From an uncultured Lachnospiraceae bacterium (GTDB taxonomy: Bacteria; Bacillota; Clostridia; Lachnospirales; Lachnospiraceae): a stretch of DNA of 34,649 nt. The stretch lies in the NCBI GenBank assembly GCA_947625205.1, contig CANQNN010000027.1:1-34649 (forward strand), written 5' to 3'. Below the pieces are notes generated by a model. It had not been told where the DNA came from. It ran no database searches and saw only the letters and a program-made list of their open reading frames with translations. This document shows positions 16,357 through 24,838 of this stretch, piece after piece. A program made the position numbers and the translations under genes. The first letter of the stretch is position 1; every line of letters starts with the position of its first letter.

Positions 16357-16390
16357 AAAGGGTGAATGTGAAAAACATTTGCCCTTTTTT
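16357..16390 (+). terminator. glgB terminator overlapping the flagellar transcription start
   Basis: AAGGGTGAATGT (16358-16369) pairs with ACATTTGCCCTT (16375-16386), 12 bp with two wobbles, followed by a run of T. The stem begins one base after the sigma-28 -10 box. RNA started from that promoter would lack the first bases of the left arm and so could escape termination. Confidence 0.8.
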
Positions 16391-16416
16391 ATTATAAAGC
16401 TACATTGGAGATTGGT

Positions 16417-19400
16417 ATGAAGATTACTTTCGATCACAACATTGTGGATCAAAATGTAGACAGGGCGACAACCGCATATGGCAATACCCGCCCGCAGGAA
16501 ACGCAGCGGACGGGCAGTTACGCATTAGACATTTCTGGCAAAGTTATGGATAACAACGCTTATTCGGGTCACGGAAAGACCGCAGAAGAGGTTATGCAGG
16601 ATGCGGGGCTTATTGATGTAGCCGTGCAGAGAGACTATATGACAGTTATGTCTAATACTATGTCAGGGGAAGATTTCGGACGGCTCCAGAGAGACGGCTA
16701 TCATCCGGGGGACATGGATATTGAAGAGGTTGTCACGATTGTCGATAAGATCAAGGCAGAGCTTGTCAAAAGCGGCACGCTGGTGACAGGGTACACGGAT
16801 GATCTGGATGCAGAGACGCTCAGACAGATCACGGGAAGCGAAGCTTTTGCGAGAGAACTTTATAAACAGTTTAAGATGCATGACATTCCCGTCACCGTGG
16901 AAAATGTCATGGATGCAAAGCGCGCGTATGACAAAGCTGCACAGCTGCAGACGCCGGGGGACGGCGCCGTGAGATATATGGTAGAAAATGATATGGAACT
17001 GACCATAGACGGTCTGTATCTGGCAGACTACAGCTCCACGGCGGACAACAGGCAGAGCCACGGATATTATGCGGCAGAGACCGGCGGCTATTATGCCAGA
17101 AAAGCGGAAGAGTACGACTGGGAACAGCTTAAACCGCAGATGGAGAAGGTGCTCGAAAAAGCCGGTCTTGAGGCGACGCAGGAGAATCTCGAAGAGGCAA
17201 AATGGCTCGTGGAATCCGGCATTCCGCTGACGGAGGATTCCGTGAGCAGACTGCATGAGATCCGGCAGGTTGTATTGCCGCAGAGTATGGAACAGATCCT
17301 TTCGGCAGCGGCAGCGGCTATTTCGGACGGGAAAGACGCGGGCAGCGCAAATCTTGCAGACGGCAGAAGCAGTCTGGAGAAGGCGGCAGATTATGTGCAG
17401 GCGTATGAGCAGATCAGCGGTGAAGCTGTAGATCAGGCGGCAGCCGATGGCAAAGTGTTAAATCTGCGTAATCTGCAGAAGGCACAGGAGGAGATAGACA
17501 GAAACGGTCTGGCGGAAGGGACGCCGGAGCAGATCAGCGGAAGACGCCGGCTGGAAGAAGTCAGACTGATGATGACCATAGAGGCAAACCGGAAGCTTCT
17601 GGAGAGTGGATATTCCATTGATACGACCCAGCTGGAAGATCTGGTGGAGGCGTTGAAGCGCATAGAGGAGGAGCAGAATAAGGCGTTATTTGCAGAGAGC
17701 GATGCCGCATCTGCATCCGGCAAGGCAGCGTTGTATTTGGAGACGCAGCAGAAAACGGCACAGATCCCTTTTCTGCCGGCGGCGGTTCTGGCAGAATTTA
17801 TCACGGAAGAAAAGCCGTTTACGTTAGACAATGTACATACGGACGGTACAGCGCTTAAGAATGCTTATGAGGCAGCGAGGGAATCCTATGAGACGCTCAT
17901 GACGGCGCCAAGAGCAGATATGGGCGATTCGATTCGCAAAGCGTTTCGAAACGTGGATGATATTCTTGCGGATATGGGACTTGAAACCAGCGGAGAAAAC
18001 CGCAGAGCTGTCCGTATTCTCGGATATAACAGTATGGATATCACCGGTGACAATATCGACGCGGTCAAAAAATATGATATGGAGCTGCGTCATGCAATGC
18101 GCAGAATGACGCCTGCGGCTGCGCTCCGGGCGGTCCGGGAAGGCAAAAATCCTTTAAAGATGTCCGTGGCGGAGCTGAACAAGTATCTGGACGAAAGCGA
18201 TCTTCAGGATACCGCAAAGGAAGAGAAGTTCAGCAAATATCTGTATAAACTGGAAAAAAATCACAGTATCAGCGAGCAGGAGAGGGAAGCGTATATCGGC
18301 ATCTACCGTATGTTCAGACAGCTTGAGAAGACGGATGACGCGGCGATAGGAAGCCTTCTGCGGGAGGGCGCTCCGCTTACCTTCAGTAATTTGCTGACTG
18401 CTATGCGCAGCACGAAGAAGCAGGGGATGAATTATACCGTGGACGATTCTTTCGGCGGTGTAGACGGCGTCCGGCTTAATAAAACCATTACGGAGCAGAT
18501 CGTAAGCGGTTTTCCGGCGCTGGCAGATGCAGAAGGAGCGGATTCCAGGGGCACGGACGGAAGGCAGGGCAGGAATGACACACAGGGCACGGCGGAATAT
18601 TACAGCCGGCTTTCCGGTGAGATCGCGGACGCCCTGGAGCCGGAAATGCTTGACAGCATAGAGCTTAAGCCGGATATGACGATGGAGCAGTTCGCGGACG
18701 GGTTATACCAGACAGCGCCGGACGAACAGGCGGAGGCAGAATATTTGGAGGAGCAGATGCGGCAGTACACCGATCTGAGCGGGGCGCAGGATGCGGTGAT
18801 AAAAGAGCTGCTCGCCTGTAAGCTGCCGGTTACGGCGGACAACGTCATGGCGGCGATGCAGCTTCGGAAAGATCCGGGAGCGTTATTTAGAAAGCTCAAT
18901 GAAATCGACAAATCTGCCGATAAGCATAAAGTAAGGGATGCTTCCGTTCAGCTTCTGAAGAACATGGAGGATCACGACAGCGCGGCCGAAGCATATGAAG
19001 CTATGCAGACAGTTTTCGGACAGATGCTGGAGGAAGCACAGGATGAGAGCGTATCTTATCTGGATCTGAAATCTCTGCAGAGCTGTCACAAACAGTTGTC
19101 TCTTGCAGGACGGTTCGCCGGTGAAGAGAGTTACCGTATTCCGGTGGAAGTTGACGGAGAGTGGACGGCTGTCAATCTGCGGATCGTGCATGACGGCGCA
19201 GCCGGCGGTAAAGTCACCGCCAGCCTGCACAGTGAGAGTTACGGGCAGGTTACCGCCCAGTTCCATGTGAGAAACCGTACAGTATCCGGGTATATCGCCT
19301 GTGACACGGAAGACGGAACGCACAGGCTGCAGGAGAAAGAGCAGCAGATAAAAGAAGCGCTTACTGCAGGAACAAAAGCAGCCGGATCGGAGCTTAAGGC

Positions 19401-19539
19401 AGGAAGCATAGGGATCTTGTACAGCAGGGAAAGCGGTATGGAAGATTTTGCGGTGGAAGAGCAGGCGGAAGAAAACCGGGTCGGGACGGCGGATCTGTAC
19501 AGGCTTGCCAAAGCATTTATTACTTCTGTAGCAGCATAA
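16417..19539 (+). CDS. DUF6240-like flagellar protein with FliK-like C-terminal domain
   Basis: This 1040-aa soluble protein precedes flagellin and is probably in its operon (13 bases apart). It is built from long helical units that recur around a short motif P-[VFL]-T-x-[DE]-N-V, at about 16883 (IPVTVENV), 17221 (IPLTEDSV), 17813 (PFTLDNV), 18034 (DITGDNI), 18370 (PLTFSNL) and 18826 (PVTADNV). The C-terminal 140 residues (YRIPVEVDGEWTAVNLRIVH, then YGQVTAQFHVRNRTVSGYIA and a helix) have the strand-strand-helix pattern of the FliK hook-length-control domain. I infer a hook-length or export-switch function; long FliK-like proteins act as rulers. No signal peptide. ATG 16417 is chosen with GGAG 6 bases upstream over TTG 16405. 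Confidence 0.7.
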   Translation: MKITFDHNIVDQNVDRATTAYGNTRPQETQRTGSYALDISGKVMDNNAYSGHGKTAEEVMQDAGLIDVAVQRDYMTVMSNTMSGEDFGRLQRDGYHPGDMDIEEVVTIVDKIKAELVKSGTLVTGYTDDLDAETLRQITGSEAFARELYKQFKMHDIPVTVENVMDAKRAYDKAAQLQTPGDGAVRYMVENDMELTIDGLYLADYSSTADNRQSHGYYAAETGGYYARKAEEYDWEQLKPQMEKVLEKAGLEATQENLEEAKWLVESGIPLTEDSVSRLHEIRQVVLPQSMEQILSAAAAAISDGKDAGSANLADGRSSLEKAADYVQAYEQISGEAVDQAAADGKVLNLRNLQKAQEEIDRNGLAEGTPEQISGRRRLEEVRLMMTIEANRKLLESGYSIDTTQLEDLVEALKRIEEEQNKALFAESDAASASGKAALYLETQQKTAQIPFLPAAVLAEFITEEKPFTLDNVHTDGTALKNAYEAARESYETLMTAPRADMGDSIRKAFRNVDDILADMGLETSGENRRAVRILGYNSMDITGDNIDAVKKYDMELRHAMRRMTPAAALRAVREGKNPLKMSVAELNKYLDESDLQDTAKEEKFSKYLYKLEKNHSISEQEREAYIGIYRMFRQLEKTDDAAIGSLLREGAPLTFSNLLTAMRSTKKQGMNYTVDDSFGGVDGVRLNKTITEQIVSGFPALADAEGADSRGTDGRQGRNDTQGTAEYYSRLSGEIADALEPEMLDSIELKPDMTMEQFADGLYQTAPDEQAEAEYLEEQMRQYTDLSGAQDAVIKELLACKLPVTADNVMAAMQLRKDPGALFRKLNEIDKSADKHKVRDASVQLLKNMEDHDSAAEAYEAMQTVFGQMLEEAQDESVSYLDLKSLQSCHKQLSLAGRFAGEESYRIPVEVDGEWTAVNLRIVHDGAAGGKVTASLHSESYGQVTAQFHVRNRTVSGYIACDTEDGTHRLQEKEQQIKEALTAGTKAAGSELKAGSIGILYSRESGMEDFAVEEQAEENRVGTADLYRLAKAFITSVAA

Positions 19540-19552
19540 AGGAGGAAAATAT

Positions 19553-20677
19553 ATGAAAATCAGTTATAACGCGGCGGCAATGCACGCGAACAACGCATTG
19601 AACATGTCCGACAACAAAGTGTCGCAGTCACTGAGAAGGCTGTCATCCGGCTTAAAGATCACGGCTGCCAAGGATAATCCGTCAGGGTATGCCATCGGAC
19701 GGAGAATGGATGCACAGATCGGCGGTGTGTCCGTGGCAACGCAGAATTCCAACAGAGGCATTTCTATTATCGAGACGGCGGACGGCGCGCTGACAGAAGT
19801 GCATGATATGCTTCAGAGAATGAACGAACTGGCAGTCAAAGGGGCACATGGCGTGCTTACCACAGATGACCGCGAGATGCTCAACGCAGAGTTAAAGCAG
19901 TTAAAAGAAGAAGTGACAAGGATAGCACAGGATACGGAGTTCAACGGGCAGCCGCTTCTGGACGGTACGTTTGACTTAAGAGGCTATACGGACAGCCAGA
20001 CAGCCAGTGTGGATTACTACAGTGATGAGGTGATGGCTAAGAATTATAAGATCGATGCGCTGGCGGTGACATATAACGCTGACGGAACGATCGATCTCGA
20101 CAAGACGAAGGCAAGCTTTACGGCCGGGGAAGGATTTCCGGAGGGTGTGGAGATCACATCTGTCGGGCAGGATAAAGTAACGATCACGGGAGAGCAAGAT
20201 TTCGAGATCACGCTGGCGCTCAATCACGAAGAAGGTCAGAATACGGTCGTGTGCGATGGGATCACACTTGATATTACGGGCATCGGCGCTATGGATCTTC
20301 AGACGGGCGCCAATGAAGGACAGCAGCTTGCGATCCGTATTCCCACTATTTCCCTCAGCAGACTCGGTATCGAGAGAACCGAGGTAGATACGGAGGAGAG
20401 CAGCAGCAGGGCAATTGAAGAAGTAAAAGGCGCCATCCAGTATGTTTCGGATGTGAGAAGCCGTCTGGGTGCATACCAGAATCGTCTGGAGCATACGGTG
20501 AGCAATCTGGATGTAACCACTGAGAATATGACCTCCGCCTACTCGCGGATCATGGATGTGGATATGGCGCAGGAGATGACCGCCTACACGACACAGCAGG
20601 TGATCTCCCAGGCGGCGACCTCCATGCTTGCGCAGGCGAATGAAAGACCCTCGCAGGTGCTTCAGTTGTTGCAGTAG
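19553..20677 (+). CDS. hag: Flagellin
   Basis: This is the flagellar filament subunit, exported by the flagellar type III apparatus. The 374-aa protein has both conserved ends: N-terminal D0/D1 (ALNMSDNKVSQSLRRLSSGL, then AADNP-like AAKDNPSGYAIG) and C-terminal D1/D0 (GAYQNRLEHTVSNLDVTTEN, ending NERPSQVLQLLQ). The variable centre (about residues 150-275) is larger than in the shortest flagellins and would form surface domains. The start has AAAGGAGGA upstream. fliS follows after 24 bases, and expression probably depends on the sigma-28 promoter at 16330. Confidence 0.96.
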   Translation: MKISYNAAAMHANNALNMSDNKVSQSLRRLSSGLKITAAKDNPSGYAIGRRMDAQIGGVSVATQNSNRGISIIETADGALTEVHDMLQRMNELAVKGAHGVLTTDDREMLNAELKQLKEEVTRIAQDTEFNGQPLLDGTFDLRGYTDSQTASVDYYSDEVMAKNYKIDALAVTYNADGTIDLDKTKASFTAGEGFPEGVEITSVGQDKVTITGEQDFEITLALNHEEGQNTVVCDGITLDITGIGAMDLQTGANEGQQLAIRIPTISLSRLGIERTEVDTEESSSRAIEEVKGAIQYVSDVRSRLGAYQNRLEHTVSNLDVTTENMTSAYSRIMDVDMAQEMTAYTTQQVISQAATSMLAQANERPSQVLQLLQ

Positions 20678-20701
20678 AAGAATCAAAAAAGGAGATAAAA
20701 G

Positions 20702-21178
20702 ATGACCACAGAATTAAAGCAGGAATATACCCTGCGTATCACGCAGGCGAACAAGACCCAGTTGATCACGATCCTGTATGAGATGGTATTGCTCTATATA
20801 GACGAAGCGGAAGAAGCGCTGGCAGCGGAAAAAAGAATGGAATATAAAACTGCCATCCGTAAGATACGCGGATGCATGGATGAACTCATGGCATCCTTGA
20901 ATTTTGATTATGAGCTTGCCCATAATCTGTTACAGCTTTATCTCTATATAAACAGAGAGCTTGTCAAGGCATCTACGCACCATGATAAAGAAAATCTGGA
21001 GCATATTCGGCTGATCGTCGGGCAGCTTCACGGAGCGTATGAACAGATCGAGAGCCAGGATACATCGGGGCCTGTTATGGCAAATACCCAGACGGTTTAT
21101 GCCGGACTTACCTACGGCAGAAACAATCTGACGGAAAACCTTGCGGATACCGCTCCCAACAGAGGATTTTGCGTGTGA
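20702..21178 (+). CDS. fliS: Flagellar export chaperone FliS
   Basis: FliS binds the flagellin C-terminus to stop early polymerisation before export. The 158-aa protein matches the four-helix family: EYTLRITQANKTQLITILYE, EEALAAEKRMEYKTAIRKIR and MDELMASLNFDYELAHNLLQ blocks. A C-terminal extension beyond the bundle ends with VYAGLTYGRNNLTENL, also seen in Lachnospiraceae FliS as far as I recall. AAAGGAGAT precedes the ATG. It is directly after flagellin, the usual pairing. Confidence 0.88.
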   Translation: MTTELKQEYTLRITQANKTQLITILYEMVLLYIDEAEEALAAEKRMEYKTAIRKIRGCMDELMASLNFDYELAHNLLQLYLYINRELVKASTHHDKENLEHIRLIVGQLHGAYEQIESQDTSGPVMANTQTVYAGLTYGRNNLTENLADTAPNRGFCV

Positions 21179-21190
21179 TTCGCAGATAGC

Positions 21191-21469
21191 TTACAACAGC
21201 AGATCTTCCTTTATCAGATCTTCTTCGGGCAGCAGGTTTTTATCTGCTGCCTGTTGCGTTAAATATTTATAACGCTTCAGCAAAGCATTCACCTCATAGA
21301 TATAGCAGTCGATCAGGTCGGGATCGGTCACATTGTCAAAGTTGGAGTAAGCGATCTCCAGGGCATATCTTGTCTGCGCCAGCTCTTCGTGTAGTGTCAT
21401 TCTTTGAAAATCCACGATCACATCCGCGTCTTCTGAACCGTTGGAACTCTGATGGAAAAAAACTTTCAT
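21191..21469 (-). CDS. YaaL/DUF2508 family small protein
   Basis: This 92-aa protein carries the DUF2508 pattern: an N-terminal helix ELAQTRYALEIAYSNFDNVT followed by DPDLIDCYIYEVNALLKRYKYL. The function of the family is unknown. In Bacillus yaaL lies between recR and bofA. Here it is on the opposite strand to bofA, divergent from it across 125 bases, and recR is absent. The ribosome site (AAAGG, 12 bases) is weak. It converges on fliS with only 12 bases between stops and no visible terminator. Confidence 0.8.
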   Translation of the reverse strand: MKVFFHQSSNGSEDADVIVDFQRMTLHEELAQTRYALEIAYSNFDNVTDPDLIDCYIYEVNALLKRYKYLTQQAADKNLLPEEDLIKEDLLL

Positions 21470-21594
21470 ATGGCTACCGTACCTTTCTGATTATATGTCT
21501 TATTAAATTATAGGTAAAATCTGGATAAATATTCATGTAATATTCAAAAAGGCATGGGCATATCATATAGCAGACAGGGGCGGGAGGTTTTATC

Positions 21595-21867
21595 ATGGGA
21601 AATATGGGCGGTATGCTGGCGATCGTGGGAGTGTGTCTGATCGTTCTGTTTATCGGGGCAATGGGAAGAAAGGTTGAATGGGTGGTTAACTTCATTTTGC
21701 GCGCGGTCATGGGAACAGTGGGAATATATTTCATGAATTATCTGCTGGCGGCGAAGCAGATCTCCGTTGCGGTCGGGATCAATCCGCTTACGATTTTGAC
21801 ATCCGGAATCCTTGGTTTTCCGGGGATTGCCGTACTATACGGAATCCATTTTTTCAAAATGTTGTAA
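21595..21867 (+). CDS. bofA: BofA family pro-sigma-K processing inhibitor
   Basis: BofA sits in the outer forespore membrane and inhibits the SpoIVFB protease that activates sigma-K during sporulation. The 90-aa protein has two to three hydrophobic segments with the family block NFILRAVMGTVGIYFMNYLL and the C-terminal GINPLTILTSGILGFPGIAVLYGI. GGGAGG lies 7 bases before the ATG. Its presence suggests a sporulation lineage, but family members also occur in non-sporulating Clostridia. The neighbour yaaL is conserved though inverted. Confidence 0.88.
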   Translation: MGNMGGMLAIVGVCLIVLFIGAMGRKVEWVVNFILRAVMGTVGIYFMNYLLAAKQISVAVGINPLTILTSGILGFPGIAVLYGIHFFKML

Positions 21868-21890
21868 CATTTTAACAAAAAAATTTTTTT
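21856..21890 (+). terminator. AT-rich hairpin at the bofA stop codon
   Basis: AAAATGTT (21856-21863) pairs with AACATTTT (21866-21873); the stop codon lies in the hairpin. A run of A then T follows. The stem is AT-only at its ends and is probably a weak terminator. Confidence 0.4.
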
Positions 21891-21903
21891 CACACAATAT
21901 CTC

Positions 21904-21932
21904 TGGACAAGACAAAATAATGTGTTTATAAT
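21904..21932 (+). promoter_or_regulatory. Promoter of the tad pilus operon
   Basis: TGGACA (21904-21909), a 17-base spacer and a perfect TATAAT (21927-21932). Transcription would begin near 21939, giving an untranslated leader of about 130 bases before the first tad gene. Confidence 0.75.
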
Positions 21933-21958
21933 TCAATTCACAACTCAAGAAATTCTAC

Positions 21959-22040
21959 GTGAAATTTCCCCGATCTGTATACGGGATTTCACTCTGTTGC
22001 TGTCACGGCATCGGGAATATCATCCCAGTTATTTCATTGA
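21959..22040 (+). promoter_or_regulatory. Structured 5' leader of the tad operon
   Basis: The leader can form GTGAAAT..CCC / GGG-ATTTCAC (21959-21993, 2-base bulge) and a smaller GGGA/TCCC stem near 22015-22027. I find no match to the c-di-GMP-I or -II riboswitch cores. It may be a simple leader or an unknown regulatory RNA. Confidence 0.3.
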
Positions 22041-22072
22041 GTCATGTTTATTTTCTATACGGAGGTGATTTT

Positions 22073-22597
22073 ATTGGACTGAGTTATTATCAGATCCTGC
22101 TGCTGCTGTTATTTCTGTCGGCGCTAGCGGATCTTAAGACGGACCGTATACCCAACGGCTTTATTGTGCTGGGTATTGTGATCGGAATGACAGGCAGTCT
22201 ATGGCGGTGTTCAAATCCCGGCCGGCCGGTCGTTTCTATGCTTCTTGCGTTTCTGCTTTTATATCCCCTGTTTAAGATCGGCGCACTGGGCGCCGGAGAT
22301 GTAAAGGTGTTTATGATGATTGGAAGCTTTATGGGAGTAAGGGAATTAACGGTCGTTATGGCTGCGGCATTTGTGATCGGCGCCGTCTGTTCGATCATAA
22401 AGCTTATAGCACAGCACGACGGCAGGGAGAGGATGTATTATTTTCTGTCTTATATTTTAGAGGTAGCGCGCACAAGGCAGTGGAGAATCTACGGGGAGTA
22501 TATGGCGCAGGACTATGAGCGGTATCGCAGGAATAAAATACATTTTACGGTTCCTGTCCTGTTTAGTGTGGCGCTGCGGTTAGGAGGGATAATTTGA
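22073..22597 (+). CDS. Prepilin peptidase, A24 family (TadV/CpaA-like), probable ATT start
   Basis: This membrane aspartyl protease cleaves the leader of Flp pilin and TadE-like pseudopilins. The two catalytic aspartates are visible in ALADLKTDRIPNG and GAGDVKVFMMIG. The 174-aa form begins directly before the first membrane helix (YYQILLLLLFLSAL), as in TadV. A perfect GGAGGTGAT (22061-22069) points to ATT at 22073, 7 bases after GGAGG. No ATG, GTG or TTG is in frame nearby; TTG at 22074 is out of frame and reaches a stop after two codons. GTG 21959 would give a longer protein without a ribosome site. The stop overlaps the tadZ start (TTGA). Confidence 0.85.
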   Translation: MGLSYYQILLLLLFLSALADLKTDRIPNGFIVLGIVIGMTGSLWRCSNPGRPVVSMLLAFLLLYPLFKIGALGAGDVKVFMMIGSFMGVRELTVVMAAAFVIGAVCSIIKLIAQHDGRERMYYFLSYILEVARTRQWRIYGEYMAQDYERYRRNKIHFTVPVLFSVALRLGGII

Positions 22598-23628
22598 CAC
22601 AAAAGATATTTGCGATCTGCGATACGGAAGAGGATTATGCGCTTCGATTGACGGAATATATGCATGAGAAGATTCGGCTGCCTTACGCGATACATCTTTT
22701 TACAGATGCAGAGAAATTACAGGAGTTTGTAATGCACACCCCAATAGAGATTCTGCTGATTGCGGAGAGCGCTCTGCAACTAATTCGGGAAGAGTATATA
22801 AGACAGCAGGTGTCCCGGATATTTGTACTTAAGGAGAACGATGTACAACTTGCTGCAGGCGATGAACAGACGCAGGAGGATATATGCGCTGTCAGTAAAT
22901 TTCAGGCTCCGGATAAAATTGTGGAAATGCTGACGGAGGCGATCACCGATGTGCCGGGATGGCTGTCCGGAGAGACAGCGCAGGAGGCAGCGGTGAAACT
23001 GATCGGGGTATATTCTCCCGTTAAAAGATGCCTGCAGACCACCTTTGCGCTCACGATGGGACAGATCCTGGCAAGAGAGCATAATACCTTATACATCAAT
23101 TTTGAAAATTACTCCGGTTTCGGTCAGATGCTTAAACGCGAATTTTCAATGGATATGGCGGATCTCATGTACTATTACCGGTGTGCCAGAGAAAAACTTC
23201 CGCTGCGTCTGCCATCCATCATTCAGAACATCAACGGCCTTGATTATATACCGCCGCTGCAGTCTCATGCGGGTGTGCGGGAGGAGAACGGAGGTCAGTG
23301 GCTTGAGTTGTGCCGCTATGTGGCCGGCATAGGACAGTATGAGTACATTATTCTTGATCTGGACGATGGAATGGAGGGATTGTTCGATCTGTTGCAGAGC
23401 TGTTTCAGAATCTATACGATCACCAGGGACGACAGTTTCGCGGTGGCGAAGCTTAATCAATATGAACAGATACTTAGATTCAACAACATGGATGAGATTG
23501 CGGATAAGACGGTAAAATGCAGCTTCCCCGTGTTTAAGGAGATCCCGGTGAATCTGGAATTGATGACGCACGGAGAAATGGCGGGTTATGTAAAAGCGAT
23601 CGTGAAAGAGGATCTGTATGGAAAATAG
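22594..23628 (+). CDS. tadZ: TadZ/CpaE-like pilus localisation ATPase homologue
   Basis: TadZ proteins combine a receiver-like N-terminal domain with a ParA/MinD-like domain and place the Tad secretion machine in the cell. In this 344-aa protein the N-terminal 120 residues form an alternating strand-helix domain, and the ParA-like part begins at about residue 133 (KLIGVYSPVKRCLQTTFAL). The deviant Walker A (KGGxGKTT) is altered: the residue before TT is Gln, so ATP binding may be lost. LDLDDGME marks the Walker B position. The TTG start overlaps the previous stop by 4 bases with TAGGAGGG upstream. Confidence 0.8.
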   Translation: MTQKIFAICDTEEDYALRLTEYMHEKIRLPYAIHLFTDAEKLQEFVMHTPIEILLIAESALQLIREEYIRQQVSRIFVLKENDVQLAAGDEQTQEDICAVSKFQAPDKIVEMLTEAITDVPGWLSGETAQEAAVKLIGVYSPVKRCLQTTFALTMGQILAREHNTLYINFENYSGFGQMLKREFSMDMADLMYYYRCAREKLPLRLPSIIQNINGLDYIPPLQSHAGVREENGGQWLELCRYVAGIGQYEYIILDLDDGMEGLFDLLQSCFRIYTITRDDSFAVAKLNQYEQILRFNNMDEIADKTVKCSFPVFKEIPVNLELMTHGEMAGYVKAIVKEDLYGK

Positions 23629-24838
23629 AGAACAGCGCAGGCGGCAATTAAGAGCAAAGCTATCGGATAGTATCGATTATTCCGTGGAGCGTTCTGACGA
23701 GGAGATACAGGAGCTGATCGATGAGATGTTAGTCAGGGAGAGTAAAGAAACGCCGATGACACTCTCGGAACGAAAACAGCTACGAAGAGAATTGTTTCAT
23801 GCCATTCGCAAGCTGGATGTACTGCAGGAGCTTGTAGACGATCCGCATATAACGGAGATCATGATCAACGGACCGGACTGTATTTTTATCGAGCGGGACG
23901 GCCGCCTGTACCGGAGCGATCTGCAGTTTGAGAGCCATGAAAAATTGCAGAATGTCATACAACAGATCGTAGCGGACTGTAACAGAGTCGTAAATGAGGC
24001 GTCGCCGATCGTGGACGCCAGACTCCGCAACGGCGCGCGGGTCAATGTGGTGCTTGGGCCGGTGGCATTAAACGGTCCCATCGTGACGATACGGCGCTTC
24101 CCGGATAAGCCGATCATGATGGAGGATCTAATCTCCTACGGCTCCGTCACCAAAGAAGTGTGCGATTGGCTGAGGATGCTTGTGCGCGCAAAATACAACA
24201 TCATGATAAGCGGCGGCACGGGTTCGGGGAAGACCACTTTCTTAAACGCCCTGTCATACTATATCCCGCAGGAAGAGAGGGTCATTACCATTGAGGACAG
24301 CGCTGAGCTGCAGATACTCGGGATCCCCAATCTGGTGCGGATGGAGACGCGCAATGCCAATGTGGAGGGATGCAGGGAGATCACGATAAGGGATCTGATC
24401 AGGACTTCGTTACGTATGAGGCCCGACCGTATTATCGTCGGCGAGGTCAGAGGGGAAGAGGCATTTGATATGATGCAGTGTCTGAATACCGGACACGACG
24501 GTTCTATGTCAACCGGACATGCCAACAGCTCCAGGGACATGCTGAGCCGCTTGGAAAACATGGTTTTGATGGGAGTGGATATACCGCTTACGGCGATTAA
24601 ACAGCAGATCGCATCCGGTATCGATATCATTATTCACCTGGGCAGACTTCGGGACAGAACGCGAAAGGTTTTGGAGATTGCGGAAGTACAGGGGTTTACC
24701 GGGGACGATATCGCGCTGAGGACGCTGTATGAATTTGTGGAGACGGGAGAGGATGCAGAGGGAAAAGTGCTGGGAGCGTTACAGAAAAAAGGAGATTTGT
24801 CTTATGTCGAAAAATTACGGTCCGCCGGATTACAGTGA
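23618..24838 (+). CDS. tadA: TadA/CpaF secretion ATPase
   Basis: This hexameric ATPase powers Tad pilus assembly at the cytoplasmic face. All motifs are intact in 406 aa: Walker A SGGTGSGKTT (about residue 197), the Asp box (RVITIEDSAELQ), Walker B RIIVGEVRG (about 271) and the His box GHDGSMSTGHANS. The N-terminal domain contains DDPHITEIMINGPD, typical of CpaF. The ATG lies within the end of tadZ and the 3' end overlaps tadB, which indicates translational coupling. Confidence 0.95.
   Translation: MENREQRRRQLRAKLSDSIDYSVERSDEEIQELIDEMLVRESKETPMTLSERKQLRRELFHAIRKLDVLQELVDDPHITEIMINGPDCIFIERDGRLYRSDLQFESHEKLQNVIQQIVADCNRVVNEASPIVDARLRNGARVNVVLGPVALNGPIVTIRRFPDKPIMMEDLISYGSVTKEVCDWLRMLVRAKYNIMISGGTGSGKTTFLNALSYYIPQEERVITIEDSAELQILGIPNLVRMETRNANVEGCREITIRDLIRTSLRMRPDRIIVGEVRGEEAFDMMQCLNTGHDGSMSTGHANSSRDMLSRLENMVLMGVDIPLTAIKQQIASGIDIIIHLGRLRDRTRKVLEIAEVQGFTGDDIALRTLYEFVETGEDAEGKVLGALQKKGDLSYVEKLRSAGLQ

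Noticed and set aside
22074..22082. TTG start directly after the GGAGGTGAT site of the first tad gene
   Set aside because: It is out of frame with the peptidase and meets TGA after two codons.
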